Numbered from the stretch's first letter, positions 44,259-53,075 are shown. The stretch: DNA of 64,000 nucleotides from Streptomyces sp. YPW6 (GCF_018866325.1 NZ_CP076457.1:7289001-7353000), one strand, 5' to 3'. Notes: a model not told the origin generated them from the sequence alone. A program made the numbers and translations.

Positions 44259-45478
44259 AGCGACCCGCCATCGCCGTGACAGGACTGGGGATGATCACCC
44301 CGGTCGGCCACACCACCGACACCACCTGGGACGGAGTCCGCGCCGGCGTCTCACCCGCCCGCACCGTCCCCGAACTGCGAGGCTGCGCGGTCGACTTCGC
44401 CTGTACGGTCTCCGGGATCGACCTCGACGAAGCGGTCGGCGGCCGGTCCGCGTTCCGGATGGGCCGGTACGTGAAGTTCGCCCTCCTGGCCGCCCGGGAG
44501 GCGGTCGCCGACGCCGGTCTCGACCCGGCGCACTGGGACGGAGCCCGGGTCGCCGTCGTGGTCGGCACCAGCAGCGGAGGATCCGCCGGACTCACCGAAC
44601 AGGCCGTCGCCCTGGAGCGACGGGGCCCCGAGGCCACCTCGCCGTCGGGCATCCTGCTGACCATCCCGAACATGCCCGCGGCCGAGATCGCCATTGCGAT
44701 GAAGGCCACCGGACCCAGCCTGGCCCCGTGCACGGCCTGCTCGTCCGGGGTGACCGCGCTGTCGGTGGCCCGGGACATGCTGACCCTGGGCCAGTGCGAC
44801 ATCGCCATCGCCGGGGCCACCGAGTCGATCGTGTTCCCCGTCGCCATGACCGGCTTCGCCCGCTCCGGCGCGGCGGCACCGCGGGACGGCGACCCCGCCC
44901 GCCTCTGCCGCCCCTTCGCCGCCGACCGGGCCGGGATCGTCATGGGAGAGGGTGCGGCGATCATGGTCCTGGAGCGGGCCGAGGAGGCCCGCGCCCGAGG
45001 AGCCGCACTCCGAGCGCTGATCGCGGGAACCGGGGCCACCACCGACGCCCACCACCCCACCAGCCCGCACCCCTCCGGAGAGGTCGCGCGGGCGGCCGTC
45101 GACGCCGCGCTGCGCGACGCGGGCTGGCGGGCCGAGGACGTCGACCACGTCAACGCGCACGGCACGTCTACCCCCCAGGGTGACGCCACCGAAGCCGCCC
45201 TCATCGGCCGGGCCTACCCGCACCGGCCGCCCGTCACCGCACCCAAGGGCGTACTGGGCCACTGCATGGGGGCCGCCGGGGCCATCGAGGCGGGCCTGAC
45301 GATCCTCACGCTCCAGCACGGGGTGATCCCGCCGATCGCGAACCTGGACGCCCCCGAGCCCGGGTTCGCCGTCGACTGCGTCACCAAAACGCCGCGCGAG
45401 GTCCCCGTACGGCGGGCCGTCAGTCACTCCTTCGGCTTCGGCGGGCAGAACGCGGTGATCGCCCTTCAGGCCCCGTAG
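44255..45478 (+). CDS. Beta-ketoacyl-ACP synthase II, copy 2 (FabF-like)
   Basis: 407 aa. Active-site Cys C162 in TACSSGV, with His residues in NAHGTSTPQGD and GVLGHCMGAAG. It is translationally coupled to the ACP gene, the usual ACP-FabF arrangement, and paralogous to copy 1. Both copies keep the active Cys, so neither is a chain-length factor in the classical sense. A strong hairpin lies about 175 bp downstream. ATG 44255 gives the correct N-terminus (RPAIAVTGLGMITPVG). Confidence 0.92.
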   Translation: MKRPAIAVTGLGMITPVGHTTDTTWDGVRAGVSPARTVPELRGCAVDFACTVSGIDLDEAVGGRSAFRMGRYVKFALLAAREAVADAGLDPAHWDGARVAVVVGTSSGGSAGLTEQAVALERRGPEATSPSGILLTIPNMPAAEIAIAMKATGPSLAPCTACSSGVTALSVARDMLTLGQCDIAIAGATESIVFPVAMTGFARSGAAAPRDGDPARLCRPFAADRAGIVMGEGAAIMVLERAEEARARGAALRALIAGTGATTDAHHPTSPHPSGEVARAAVDAALRDAGWRAEDVDHVNAHGTSTPQGDATEAALIGRAYPHRPPVTAPKGVLGHCMGAAGAIEAGLTILTLQHGVIPPIANLDAPEPGFAVDCVTKTPREVPVRRAVSHSFGFGGQNAVIALQAP

Positions 45479-45612
45479 ACGTCCGGTGGCCGAATCCGCG
45501 CGGCCGGTACGGCGGGTCGATCCCGCGCCGCACCGGCCCTGCGGACCGTTCCCGCCGGACGGAGGAGGCCGGCACCGGCCCGGTCCGACCGGCATCCTCG
45601 TCACCCCCGCGA

Positions 45613-45658
45613 ACGACGCGGAACAGCCCGCCGCGATACGACGCGGAACAGCCCGCCG
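45613..45658. repeat. 21-bp direct repeat, two copies
   Basis: ACGACGCGGAACAGCCCGCCG-type unit at 45613-45633 and 45638-45658, 25 bp apart, in the gap after the KAS cluster. Confidence 0.8.
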
Positions 45659-45689
45659 GGCGGACCCGTGGAACGGGCCCGCCCGGCGG
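45653..45689. terminator. Bidirectional hairpin between KAS cluster and DUF2382 gene
   Basis: A 17-bp stem with one mismatch (CCGCCGGGCGGACCCGT against its complement) and a 3-base loop, lying between converging genes. Confidence 0.65.
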
Positions 45690-45734
45690 CCGAGGACGTG
45701 GGAGCGGCCTTCCGGCCACCTGGGGTCGTGAAGG

Positions 45735-46781
45735 TCAGCGGCGTCGCCCCTGGCCGAACTCCCCGCCGGCGTCCTTGCCGGGGCCCATGTCCTTGCCGTC
45801 CGCGTAGTCGATCCTCTCCTTGCGCACCTCGGCGGAGACCTCCTTCTGCTCGGTGACCCGGTTGGTCTCCAGCCGGACCCGCTCCACCGGCACGGCCTCC
45901 TTGCGTACGGTGGCGCGCTCCGCGTGCAGCGTGACCTCGACGTCCTGCTCGCCGAAGTCCGTGGTCCCGGTGGTCTTCTCGCCGGGCCGGAGCGGTTCGC
46001 GCACCACCCGTACCTCTTCGTGGGAGACCGGCACGGTCCGGGTGACCTCCTCGGTCACCACGTACTTGTGCAGCCGCGCCCTGCCGCTCTCGTACTCCTC
46101 CTTGCCGACGTGCAGCTGCTCCTCGGAGCGGATCATCTCGTCCTTGCCGCTCATGTCGGCCGCCCGGGACGTGCCCGCACCGGCGCCCGCGAGCGGGCGT
46201 GCCGTGGTGGAGGCGTCCGTGTCGCGGTGCCTGCCCGTACCGCTGCCTGCTCCTGCCATGCCCGCAGCTCCTGTCGTCGCCGCGCCGGCTGTTCCGGCGC
46301 TGGTCCCGGCCGTGGTCGCCTTCCCGGTGGCCTTGGCGCCGGGGGGCGCAGCGGTGCCCTGGGCCGTGCCCGCGGCACCCGCCGCGCCCATCGCCCCGGT
46401 TCCGGCGACGGTCGGCGCGTCCATGCCGGCCGGACGGTTCTCACCGGGGCTGCCGGACTTCCTGCTCAGGCCGTAGTGCCGGTACAGCTCCTCCTCCTCG
46501 GCCACGGAGAGGTGCGCGTCCGCGTCCACCCGGGGTGCGTCCTTGACGCTCTCCTTGGGATGGGCGACGTGCAGGTCGGAGCCCACTCGACGGGCTCCGG
46601 CGAGCGGGACGAAGCTCTCCTTCATTCCGAACATGCCGGTCTTGACCGTGATCCAGTCGGGCTTGCCGGTGTCGTCGTCGACGTACACCCGGCCCACGCT
46701 GCCGACCTTCTCGCCGTCGTTGTCGTACACGGTCAGACCGTCGAGTTCCCCGGAATCCGTGAAACCGTCAGCGGCTCCCAT
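45735..46781 (-). CDS. PRC-barrel and DUF2382 (YsnF/AvaK) domain protein
   Basis: 348 aa from ATG 46781 (GGAGGA about 8 bp upstream; ATG 46823 is longer but unsupported). Residues about 1-90 are a PRC-barrel (LDGLTVYDNDGEKVGSVGRVYVDD). An Ala/Gly/Thr-rich linker of about 90 residues follows. The C-terminal domain (about 230-330) is DUF2382, with repeated E-x-V-x-VxR strand motifs (TRTVPVSHEEVRVVREP). The family is common in desiccation- and stress-tolerant bacteria and its molecular role is unknown. No membrane segment is seen. Confidence 0.88.
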   Translation of the reverse strand: MGAADGFTDSGELDGLTVYDNDGEKVGSVGRVYVDDDTGKPDWITVKTGMFGMKESFVPLAGARRVGSDLHVAHPKESVKDAPRVDADAHLSVAEEEELYRHYGLSRKSGSPGENRPAGMDAPTVAGTGAMGAAGAAGTAQGTAAPPGAKATGKATTAGTSAGTAGAATTGAAGMAGAGSGTGRHRDTDASTTARPLAGAGAGTSRAADMSGKDEMIRSEEQLHVGKEEYESGRARLHKYVVTEEVTRTVPVSHEEVRVVREPLRPGEKTTGTTDFGEQDVEVTLHAERATVRKEAVPVERVRLETNRVTEQKEVSAEVRKERIDYADGKDMGPGKDAGGEFGQGRRR

Positions 46782-47064
46782 AACCGATTCCTCCTCCCGG
46801 GCACGCCCTGTGGCTGGCTCCACCGGAGGTGGCGCGTCCGGCTTCCATCGCGCCTCACCCGCATGGACGCTGCAACCGCCCGCCCACCCCGATCGCGGCT
46901 GCCGGAAGCCCGGTGCGGGGCCTTGGCCCCGTGCGGCGGCACCGGCCCCCTGCGGACAGCGTTAGGCCAATCGGGTGAGCAGCCGCGGCTCGCATAGGAT
47001 CGGCGGACCATGGCGGCCGCAGGGCGGACCACCCGCCGAACCGCCGAGCCACCAGGGGTGCGCC

Positions 47065-47775
47065 ATGTCCTCCGTACGCCCCGGGCTGCCCGCGCAACGC
47101 GGCGAACTGCGCGACCGGCGCGAGGACGGGCACCGCCTCCATCACCTTCTGTGGCGGCTGGGGCCGGGCGTGCGGCTGTGCAGCAGCGCGGTCCTCGGAG
47201 GCGGCATCGGCACCCGGTCCTGGATCCTCAACGCCCAGGTCCCCGGCGGATACCCCCGCCTCGACCCGGACCGCCACCTCGCCGAGATCGCGGCGGCGGA
47301 AGGGCTCACGGGCCCGGGGGCCGGGCTGATGACCGCGGCCGACGTCGCCGCGTACACGACCGCCGAGGACGCCGGCGTCACGGCGACCGTGACGGCGGGC
47401 CTCGGTGTGCGGGGCTGGGCGGCGGCCCCCGACGCCGCACCGCTGGGGCCCGTGGCGGCCCCGGAGCGCTCCGGAACCGCCGCGGCGGTTCCGTTCCGGC
47501 CCGGCACGATCAACATCGTCGTCACCCTGCCCGCCGCGCTCTCCGACGCCGCCCTCGTCAACGCCGTCGCCACCGCCACCGAGGCCAAGGTCCAGGCGCT
47601 CCTGGACGCCGGCCTCGACTGTTCGGGCACTCCGACCGACGCCGTGTGCGTGGCCGCGCCGGAGCCTGGGGCCGACGGCGGCGCATCCTTCGCCGGCCCC
47701 CGCTCCCTCTGGGGTGCGCGCATCGCCCGCGCCGTGCACGGCGCCGTCCTGGCCGGAGCCCGCCCGGCACGGTGA
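47065..47775 (+). CDS. cbiZ: Adenosylcobinamide amidohydrolase (CbiZ)
   Basis: 236 aa. CbiZ hydrolyses the amide bond of adenosylcobinamide to give adenosylcobyric acid, allowing salvage of foreign corrinoids. Family motifs: LSSAVLGGG-like start (CSSAVLGGGIG), NAQVPGGY, LMTAADV, GTINIVV and AALVNAVATATEAK. AGGGG precedes ATG 47065. It has no neighbouring cobalamin genes, so it is an orphan salvage gene, and converges with the thioesterase of the carnitine operon. Confidence 0.85.
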   Translation: MSSVRPGLPAQRGELRDRREDGHRLHHLLWRLGPGVRLCSSAVLGGGIGTRSWILNAQVPGGYPRLDPDRHLAEIAAAEGLTGPGAGLMTAADVAAYTTAEDAGVTATVTAGLGVRGWAAAPDAAPLGPVAAPERSGTAAAVPFRPGTINIVVTLPAALSDAALVNAVATATEAKVQALLDAGLDCSGTPTDAVCVAAPEPGADGGASFAGPRSLWGARIARAVHGAVLAGARPAR

Positions 47776-47844
47776 CCGGGCCCGCGCGCCGCCACCGGGT
47801 GCCGCACCCCCCCCGTGCCGGACGGACGGCCGAGGCGTGCGGGA

Positions 47845-48453
47845 TCAGCCGACCGCCGGGACCACGGCGATCGAACGACCCGCCCATGCGGGTGCGGGCT
47901 CGACGAGCGAGGCCAGCCGTTCCCGCACGGAGTCCGGGAACGGCGTGGTGCGGCCGGCCCGTTGGTCCACATGGAGCGCCAGCAGCTCGGTCGTCGCCAC
48001 CGGGGCGGCCTCCGGCTCCGGTACGTCGTCGGGGGCGCCGACCACGTACAGCTCGTGGCAGAAGCGCGCCTTCTTCGCGTCCACGCCCAGCATCCGGGTG
48101 CGGACGGCGAGATGGGCTCCCGAGGCCACTTCGCGCAGATAGCGCAGATGCGACTCGACGGTGTGGAGCGAGCAGCCGGTGCTCTCGCGGTATCCGGCGT
48201 GCAGACCCGTCTCGATCATCATCGCATCGGTGGCGTACCCGAAGACCAGGACGTAGAACGCCTCGCTCATATGGCCGTTGTAGTCGATCCACTCGGGCCG
48301 TACGGTCCGGTGGAACAGCGGGAGCGATGCGCCGTCCTCCGCAGGCACGGCGATCTGCTCGGGTACGCCGGTCTGCTCCGCCTCGGTGACCTGTTCGGGT
48401 ACGGCCGCCGGCCCGGTCGGGGCCGTCTCCTCGTGCGTGTGCCGCTCGCTCAT
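47845..48453 (-). CDS. Betainyl-CoA-type thioesterase of carnitine operon
   Basis: 202 aa. A low-complexity N-terminal region (about 45 residues rich in Glu, Pro, Ala) precedes a hotdog thioesterase domain with the active-site stretch WIDYNGHMSEAFY. In known carnitine pathways a thioesterase of this type releases glycine betaine from betainyl-CoA. The gene order BKACE, carnitine dehydrogenase, thioesterase supports that role. ATG 48453 overlaps the dehydrogenase stop (ATGA). The N-terminal extension is unusual for the family and may be partly untranslated. Confidence 0.8.
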   Translation of the reverse strand: MSERHTHEETAPTGPAAVPEQVTEAEQTGVPEQIAVPAEDGASLPLFHRTVRPEWIDYNGHMSEAFYVLVFGYATDAMMIETGLHAGYRESTGCSLHTVESHLRYLREVASGAHLAVRTRMLGVDAKKARFCHELYVVGAPDDVPEPEAAPVATTELLALHVDQRAGRTTPFPDSVRERLASLVEPAPAWAGRSIAVVPAVG

Positions 48454-49457
48454 CGGGTCGCCTCCTCGGCGGAACGGGGCAGGCGGCCCGTCGCCCGCAG
48501 GATGTCGATGACGCCCCGGTCGCGTTCGGCGACCAGGTCCGCGATGCTCCGGCCGTCAGCGGCCTCGTCGCAGCCGGCCACCACCGCCTCGTAGAGGGCC
48601 CGGTCCAGTTCGGGTGCCTCCAGCCGGGTCCAGGGAGATTTCAGGGACGGGCCGAAGTGGTCGAGCATGTGGGCCATCCCGCCCTCGCCGCCCGCGAGCG
48701 CGAAGGTGAGCATCGGGCCCATCACGGCCCAGCGGAGCCCCGGCCCCTCGGTGATCGACGCGTCGATCTCCGCCACCGTCGCCTCGCCGTTGGCGACCAT
48801 GTGCAGCGCCTCGCGCCACAGGGCCTCCTGGAGCCGGTTGGCGATGAAGCCGGGCACCTCGCGGTCCATGGTGATCACGGACTTGCCCGCGACCTCGTAG
48901 AAACGTGCGGCCCACGTGACCGCGGCGGGGTCGGTCCGTTCACCGCCGACGACCTCCACCAGGGGGATGAGGTAGGGCGGGTTGAAGGGGTGCCCGACGA
49001 CGAGCCGCCCGGGACCGGCGGCCCCGGTCTGCATGTCCGTCATCGGATAACCGGAGGTCGACGAGGCGATCACCGTGTCGGCAGGTGCGGCGGCGTCGAG
49101 GCGGGCCAGCAGATCGCGCTTGAGGTCGAGCTGCTCGGGCGCGCTCTCCTGGACGAACTGGGCTTCGGCCACCGCCTCTTCGAGCGTCGCGGTGACGGTC
49201 AGCCGGTCCTGCGAGGCACCGTCGGCCAGGCCGATCCGCTCCAGCGCGGGCCAGGCCGCGGCGACGAGCCGGCGCAGCCGGACAGCCGCGTCGGGGGCCG
49301 GGTCCCAGGCGGTGACGTCGTAACCCCGGGCGAGGAAGTGGGCGGCCCAGCCGCCGCCGATCACCCCGGCCCCGACGCACGCGACACGGCGTACGTCCTC
49401 GGGGGCACAGAGGGAGAGGGGGCCGGGGGACGATGCGGGGGAGGGGATGACGGTCAC
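48450..49457 (-). CDS. lcdH: L-carnitine 3-dehydrogenase
   Basis: 335 aa from GTG 49457 (CGGAG about 8 bp upstream); GTG 49466 is three codons longer. 3-hydroxyacyl-CoA dehydrogenase fold: NAD-binding GAGVIGGGW, catalytic His region VGHPFNPPYLIPLVEVV, and the carnitine-dehydrogenase-like segment TEGPGLRWAVMGPMLTFALAGG. It oxidises L-carnitine to 3-dehydrocarnitine with NAD+. Adjacent BKACE and thioesterase genes complete conversion to glycine betaine, which strengthens the call over a generic 3-hydroxyacyl-CoA dehydrogenase. Confidence 0.87.
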   Translation of the reverse strand: MTVIPSPASSPGPLSLCAPEDVRRVACVGAGVIGGGWAAHFLARGYDVTAWDPAPDAAVRLRRLVAAAWPALERIGLADGASQDRLTVTATLEEAVAEAQFVQESAPEQLDLKRDLLARLDAAAPADTVIASSTSGYPMTDMQTGAAGPGRLVVGHPFNPPYLIPLVEVVGGERTDPAAVTWAARFYEVAGKSVITMDREVPGFIANRLQEALWREALHMVANGEATVAEIDASITEGPGLRWAVMGPMLTFALAGGEGGMAHMLDHFGPSLKSPWTRLEAPELDRALYEAVVAGCDEAADGRSIADLVAERDRGVIDILRATGRLPRSAEEATR

Positions 49458-49511
49458 GGGCGACACTCCGGGGGAACGGTGAGGGGGGAAGGGGTTCGGG
49501 GCCTTGAGGTG

Positions 49512-50405
49512 TCAGGCACGCGGACGCAGGCCGAGCTGCTCGCGGGCCTCGTCGGGTGTGGCGACCCGGGAGCCCAGGGATTCGGTGATCCGCACGGCCC
49601 GCTCCACCAGCTGGCCGTTGGTGGCCTTGACGCCCTTGCCCAGATAGAGGTTGTCCTCCAGGCCGACCCGCACGTGTCCGCCGAGCAGGATCGACTGGGC
49701 GACCCAGGGCATCTGCATCCGGCCGAGGGCGAAGCTCGCCCACCGGGCGTTCGGCGGGAGCATGGTGACCATCGCCTGGAGGACGCCCGGGTCGGCGGGC
49801 GCGCCCCACGGGATGCCCATGCAGAGCTGGAAGACCGTGGGATCGTCGAGCAGGCCCTCGGCGAGGAGCTGCTTGGCGAACCACAGCTGCCCGGTGTCGA
49901 AGATCTCCAGCTCGGGCCTGACGCCGAGTTCCTGGATGCGCTTCGCGCCGGTGCGCAGCATGTCGGGGGTGGAGACGTAGAGGTTGCTGCCGTCGCCGAA
50001 GTTCAGCGAGCCGCAGTCGAGGGTGCAGATGTCCGGCAGCAGCTCCTCCACGTGCGGCAGCCGGTCGAGCCCGCTGACCAGGTCGGTGCCCGGCAGCTGC
50101 CGGAGCGGGGCCGCCGGGTCGATGACCAGGTCCCCGCCCATTCCGGCGGTCAGGTTGATGACGACGTCGGTGCCGGTCTCCCGGATCCGCTCGACGACCT
50201 CCCGGTAGAGCCGGGGGTCGCGGGAAGGGGCGCCGGTCTCCGGCTCACGGACGTGGATGTGGACCACGGCCGCCCCGGCCCCGGCGGCCTCGACGGCGGA
50301 GGCGGCGATCTGCTCGGGCGTCACCGGGACGTGGGGGCTGCGGCCGACGGTGTCGCCCGCGCCGGTGAGGGCGCAGGTGATGATGACGTCTTGGTTCACG
50401 GGCAT
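49512..50405 (-). CDS. Beta-keto acid cleavage enzyme (BKACE), probable 3-dehydrocarnitine cleavage
   Basis: 297 aa DUF849/BKACE TIM-barrel enzyme. Zinc-binding His-x-His is in [12 protein letters not shown] and the later Glu ligand in [14 protein letters not shown]. With acetyl-CoA, family members of carnitine operons cleave 3-dehydrocarnitine into acetoacetate and betainyl-CoA. ATG 50405 has AGGAGA upstream; longer in-frame starts lie in the regulator gene. First gene of the three-gene operon, 54 bp before the dehydrogenase and 80 bp after the XRE-TetR regulator. Confidence 0.88.
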   Translation of the reverse strand: MPVNQDVIITCALTGAGDTVGRSPHVPVTPEQIAASAVEAAGAGAAVVHIHVREPETGAPSRDPRLYREVVERIRETGTDVVINLTAGMGGDLVIDPAAPLRQLPGTDLVSGLDRLPHVEELLPDICTLDCGSLNFGDGSNLYVSTPDMLRTGAKRIQELGVRPELEIFDTGQLWFAKQLLAEGLLDDPTVFQLCMGIPWGAPADPGVLQAMVTMLPPNARWASFALGRMQMPWVAQSILLGGHVRVGLEDNLYLGKGVKATNGQLVERAVRITESLGSRVATPDEAREQLGLRPRA

Positions 50406-50485
50406 GCGGAAACTTCTCCTGTGGGGGAGTCGGCTGGGCTGGAAATCTGCGGGCTGTGGGGGTTCGGGTGTTCGGTGCGCGGGTG

Positions 50486-51487
50486 TCAGCAGGCCGTGGT
50501 GGCGGTCAGGCAGGCGTCCACATGGGCGATCAGCGTGTCGTGCATGACCTGTGCGCCGGTGCCCGGAAGGTCCCGGCCGGGCAGGCCGCTGTCCGGGGTG
50601 CCGCGGCCGGGAGCGCCGCTGTCCGGTTCGCCGGGCCCGGTGGCCAGGACCTGGGACGCCAGCCCGTCGATCAGCGCGGTGAGGGCGAGGGCCGCGCCGT
50701 CCGCGTCGACCGGGCGGAACACCCCCTGCTCGACGCCGCGCCGGATCACGTCGGCGACCGTTTCCCGCCACTGCCGGTAGTACTCCACGTGGAGCCGCCC
50801 GACCGTGGTGGACCGGGCGGCCTCGGCCCACAGGTCGAGCCAGACGGACCACTGCCGCCGCTGCTGCTCGGTGCGGGGCGTCTGGAGCTCGATCAGCAGG
50901 CGGAGTTCGTCCCCGGCGTGACGCGTACCGGCCGTGGCGTCGGCACGGCGACGGGTGTCCTCGTCCATGCACCAGCGGACCGCTGCTTCGAGCAGTTCGT
51001 CACGGCCGGGGAAGTGGTAGTGGATCGCCGCCGTGCTGGTGTGGCAGGCCGCGGCGATGTCCGCGACCCGGACCGCGTGGAATCCGCGCTCGGCGATGAG
51101 CCGGACGGTTTCGCGCACGATCTGCAGAGGTCTGCCGCCTTCCGGCGAGGGCGCCTGCGGGCGGGGGAGTGACGGAGAGCGTCCGGGCGGGGACGTCGCC
51201 GCCGCACCGGAGGCCGTGTCCGCGCTCGCTGCCGCGCCGGACCACGCGCGGTCCGCCGTGTCCGGGCCCGTTGCCGCACCTGACACCGAGCCGAGCAGCC
51301 AGCCGACGTCGACGCCGCCGATGTCCGCGATCCGGGCCAGTTCGGCGGCGGTGAAACGGCGTGTCCCGTTCAGGGACCGGGACAGCTTCGACGGATCGAT
51401 GACGATCCGCCGCGCGAACTCGCGCGCGCTGACACCCGCCGCGTCGATCACCTGCCGGACCCGTGCGGCCACCTCGTGCTGCTGCAT
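50486..51487 (-). CDS. XRE-TetR fusion transcriptional regulator
   Basis: 333 aa with two DNA-binding domains. Residues about 1-66 are an XRE/Cro helix-turn-helix ([35 protein letters not shown]). An Ala/Pro-rich linker of about 50 residues leads to a TetR domain starting near 118 ([35 protein letters not shown]) and a TetR C-terminal ligand domain. A duplicated proline/glycine repeat ([18 protein letters not shown]) lies near the C-terminus. A perfect inverted repeat sits just upstream of the start. It is placed to control the carnitine operon. Confidence 0.85.
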   Translation of the reverse strand: MQQHEVAARVRQVIDAAGVSAREFARRIVIDPSKLSRSLNGTRRFTAAELARIADIGGVDVGWLLGSVSGAATGPDTADRAWSGAAASADTASGAAATSPPGRSPSLPRPQAPSPEGGRPLQIVRETVRLIAERGFHAVRVADIAAACHTSTAAIHYHFPGRDELLEAAVRWCMDEDTRRRADATAGTRHAGDELRLLIELQTPRTEQQRRQWSVWLDLWAEAARSTTVGRLHVEYYRQWRETVADVIRRGVEQGVFRPVDADGAALALTALIDGLASQVLATGPGEPDSGAPGRGTPDSGLPGRDLPGTGAQVMHDTLIAHVDACLTATTAC

Positions 51488-51506
51488 GGTCAGCCACCGT
51501 AACGAC

Positions 51507-51525
51507 GTGTTGAGAAAATCTCAAC
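51507..51525 (-). promoter_or_regulatory. Operator: TGTTGAGA-AAA-TCTCAACA
   Basis: A perfect 8-bp inverted repeat with a 3-base AT centre, 20 bp upstream of the XRE-TetR start. It is a strong autoregulatory operator candidate. I did not find a second copy before the BKACE gene. Confidence 0.6.
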
Positions 51526-51563
51526 ATGAGCAGATGTCTTCCCGAGGCCTCCGCACAAGAAGG

Positions 51564-51607
51564 GGTGTTGCGGTTCTGACTGATGCATCAGTCAGAACCG
51601 CAACACC
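51564..51607. terminator. 44-bp perfect palindrome (terminator of sigma-factor gene)
   Basis: Twenty-two bases on each side pair perfectly around the centre TGATGCATCA, 26 bp beyond the sigma-factor stop. As RNA it forms a long hairpin; a T-tract is lacking. The perfection over 44 bp is unusual. Confidence 0.7.
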
Positions 51608-51632
51608 TCCTGCCCGGGGTTCGCCCCGGCGG

Positions 51633-52505
51633 TCACTCCTCGACGAGCATGCCGCTGCGCAGCTTGCCCAGCATCCGGCTCAGCAGCCGGGACACGTGCA
51701 TCTGCGATATCCCGAGCTCCGCGCCGATCTGCGCCTGGGTCAGCTCCTGAACGAAGCGCATGTCGATGATCCGGCGCTCCCGCTCGTCCAGCTCCTCCAG
51801 CAGCGGCGCGAGGGCGTGGAGATTCTCCACGATCTCCATGGCGGGGTCCGGATCTCCCAGCACATCGGCGAAGGTCCGTCCGGCGCTCTGGCCGGGCCCG
51901 GACTCCGCGGTGTCGGTGGGCATGTCCAGGGAGCCCGCCGTATACCCGTTGGAGGCGACGATGCCCTCCGTGACCTCGGACTCCTCCATCCCCAGGTACT
52001 CCGCCAGCTCCTTCACCGTGGGGTCGCGGTCGAGTTCGCCGGCCAGGGACTCCTTGGCCTTGGCGAGGTCGACCCGCAGCTCCTGGAGGCGTCGCGGCAC
52101 GTGGACCGCCCAGCTCGTGTCGCGGAAGAAGCGCTTGATCTCCCCGACGATGTACGGCACCGCGAACGACGTGAACTCGACCTCCCGGGAGAGGTCGAAG
52201 CGGTCGATCGCCTTGATCAGCCCGATGGTGCCGACCTGGACGATGTCCTCCATGTCGCCGCTGCCCCGGTTGCGGAAGCGGTTGGCGGCGAAGCGGACCA
52301 GGGACAGGTTCATCTCGATGAGCGTGTTGCGCGCGTACTGGTACTCGTGCGTGCCTTCCTCCAGGACCTGGAGGCGGTCGAAGAAGAGACGCGAGAGCCG
52401 ACGGGCGTCCAGCGGGGCGACCTTCCCGGGATCCTCGATCCACGGAAGCTCTTCGGTGGTGTCCGTCCGCTCCGCACCGGCGGTCTGCGCGGTCTGCACG
52501 GTCAT
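51633..52505 (-). CDS. RNA polymerase sigma factor, SigB/SigF/SigG subfamily
   Basis: 290 aa group 3 sigma factor. Region 2 is visible (LVRFAANRFRNRGSGDMEDIVQVGTIGLIKAIDRFD with the core-binding DIVQVGTIGLIKA), region 3 (VPRRLQELRVDLAKAKESL) and region 4 (ELTQAQIGAELGISQMHVSRLLSR). It belongs to the Streptomyces SigB-like set used in osmotic stress and development, usually controlled by partner-switching anti-sigma kinases. None is adjacent, but a SpoIIE phosphatase gene lies 1.5 kb away. GAAGGAAC precedes ATG 52505. An own-type promoter is suggested upstream. Confidence 0.92.
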   Translation of the reverse strand: MTVQTAQTAGAERTDTTEELPWIEDPGKVAPLDARRLSRLFFDRLQVLEEGTHEYQYARNTLIEMNLSLVRFAANRFRNRGSGDMEDIVQVGTIGLIKAIDRFDLSREVEFTSFAVPYIVGEIKRFFRDTSWAVHVPRRLQELRVDLAKAKESLAGELDRDPTVKELAEYLGMEESEVTEGIVASNGYTAGSLDMPTDTAESGPGQSAGRTFADVLGDPDPAMEIVENLHALAPLLEELDERERRIIDMRFVQELTQAQIGAELGISQMHVSRLLSRMLGKLRSGMLVEE

Positions 52506-52605
52506 GTTCCTTCACGCTCCCTGGTTCCTGGTTTCCGTAGGCCCTGAGGTCTGTTCGCCTTCCCGGCCGTTCGGCTCTCATGCGTCGCGGAGGGAGTTGT
52601 TCTGG

Positions 52606-52631
52606 CCACCCGGATCGAGTGGGGCGGAAAC
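52606..52631 (-). promoter_or_regulatory. SigB-type promoter candidate
   Basis: On the minus strand, GTTTCC-N14-GGGTGG resembles the Streptomyces SigB-like consensus GTTT-N14-16-GGGTA(T/C). It lies about 100 bp upstream of the sigma-factor start and would give autoregulation. Confidence 0.35.
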
Positions 52632-52983
52632 GCGCCCGGTTCAGCGCTGAGGAACCGTCACGCTGGGCCGTCCGGCAGGGGTGAGAGGCGGGCGCGCGTC
52701 ACGGCCGCCCCCGAGGGGTGTGGGCGCTGCGGCACGGAGAACCGCCCCACCGGTACGGGGGAGCCCGGTGGGGCGGTCGCCACCAGACTGCCACAGGCGA
52801 GCGGCTGTTGGGGCCGCACCGGCACGTATTGGCCTGGGGATGAGTCGTTTTCGCCGCTCGTCCGCGTGCGGCACGCCTCCCTGCGGCTCCCCGCGGACTG
52901 TCGACGGCTGCGGATTCCCGCACGGATGTGCCCGGCGGAGCACCCGCCGTATCCACTGGCCTTTCCTCCGGCGGGTGCGCTGC

Positions 52984-53024
52984 GCCGGAAGCCGGAAGCC
53001 GGAAGCCGGAAGCCGGAAGCCGGG
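52984..53024 (+). repeat. GCCGGAA heptamer array
   Basis: Five exact tandem copies of GCCGGAA (52984-53018) plus a partial sixth lie 50 bp before the GNAT start. Period seven can change spacing between promoter and start by slippage. Confidence 0.9.
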
Positions 53025-53075
53025 TACCCGCAGCCGGGGAACTCGCGTGTTGGCCGGAACGAGACCGAGGAGGCC

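Larger units (their letters stand above)
52506..53075. other. Gene-free stretch between sigma factor and GNAT genes
   Basis: About 570 bp of divergent spacer. It holds a SigB-like promoter candidate for the sigma gene and a heptamer repeat array before the GNAT gene. The remaining sequence (about 52650-52980) shows no convincing gene; open frames there lack recognisable domains and codon bias. Confidence 0.6.

Noticed and set aside
40526-45604. Several long minus-strand frames across the KAS cluster
   Set aside because: All are antisense to strongly conserved KAS, ACP and oxidase sequences and show no family motifs.
52650-52980. Open frames on both strands between the sigma and GNAT genes
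   Set aside because: Short, compositionally odd, and without domains or ribosome-binding sites; treated as spacer.
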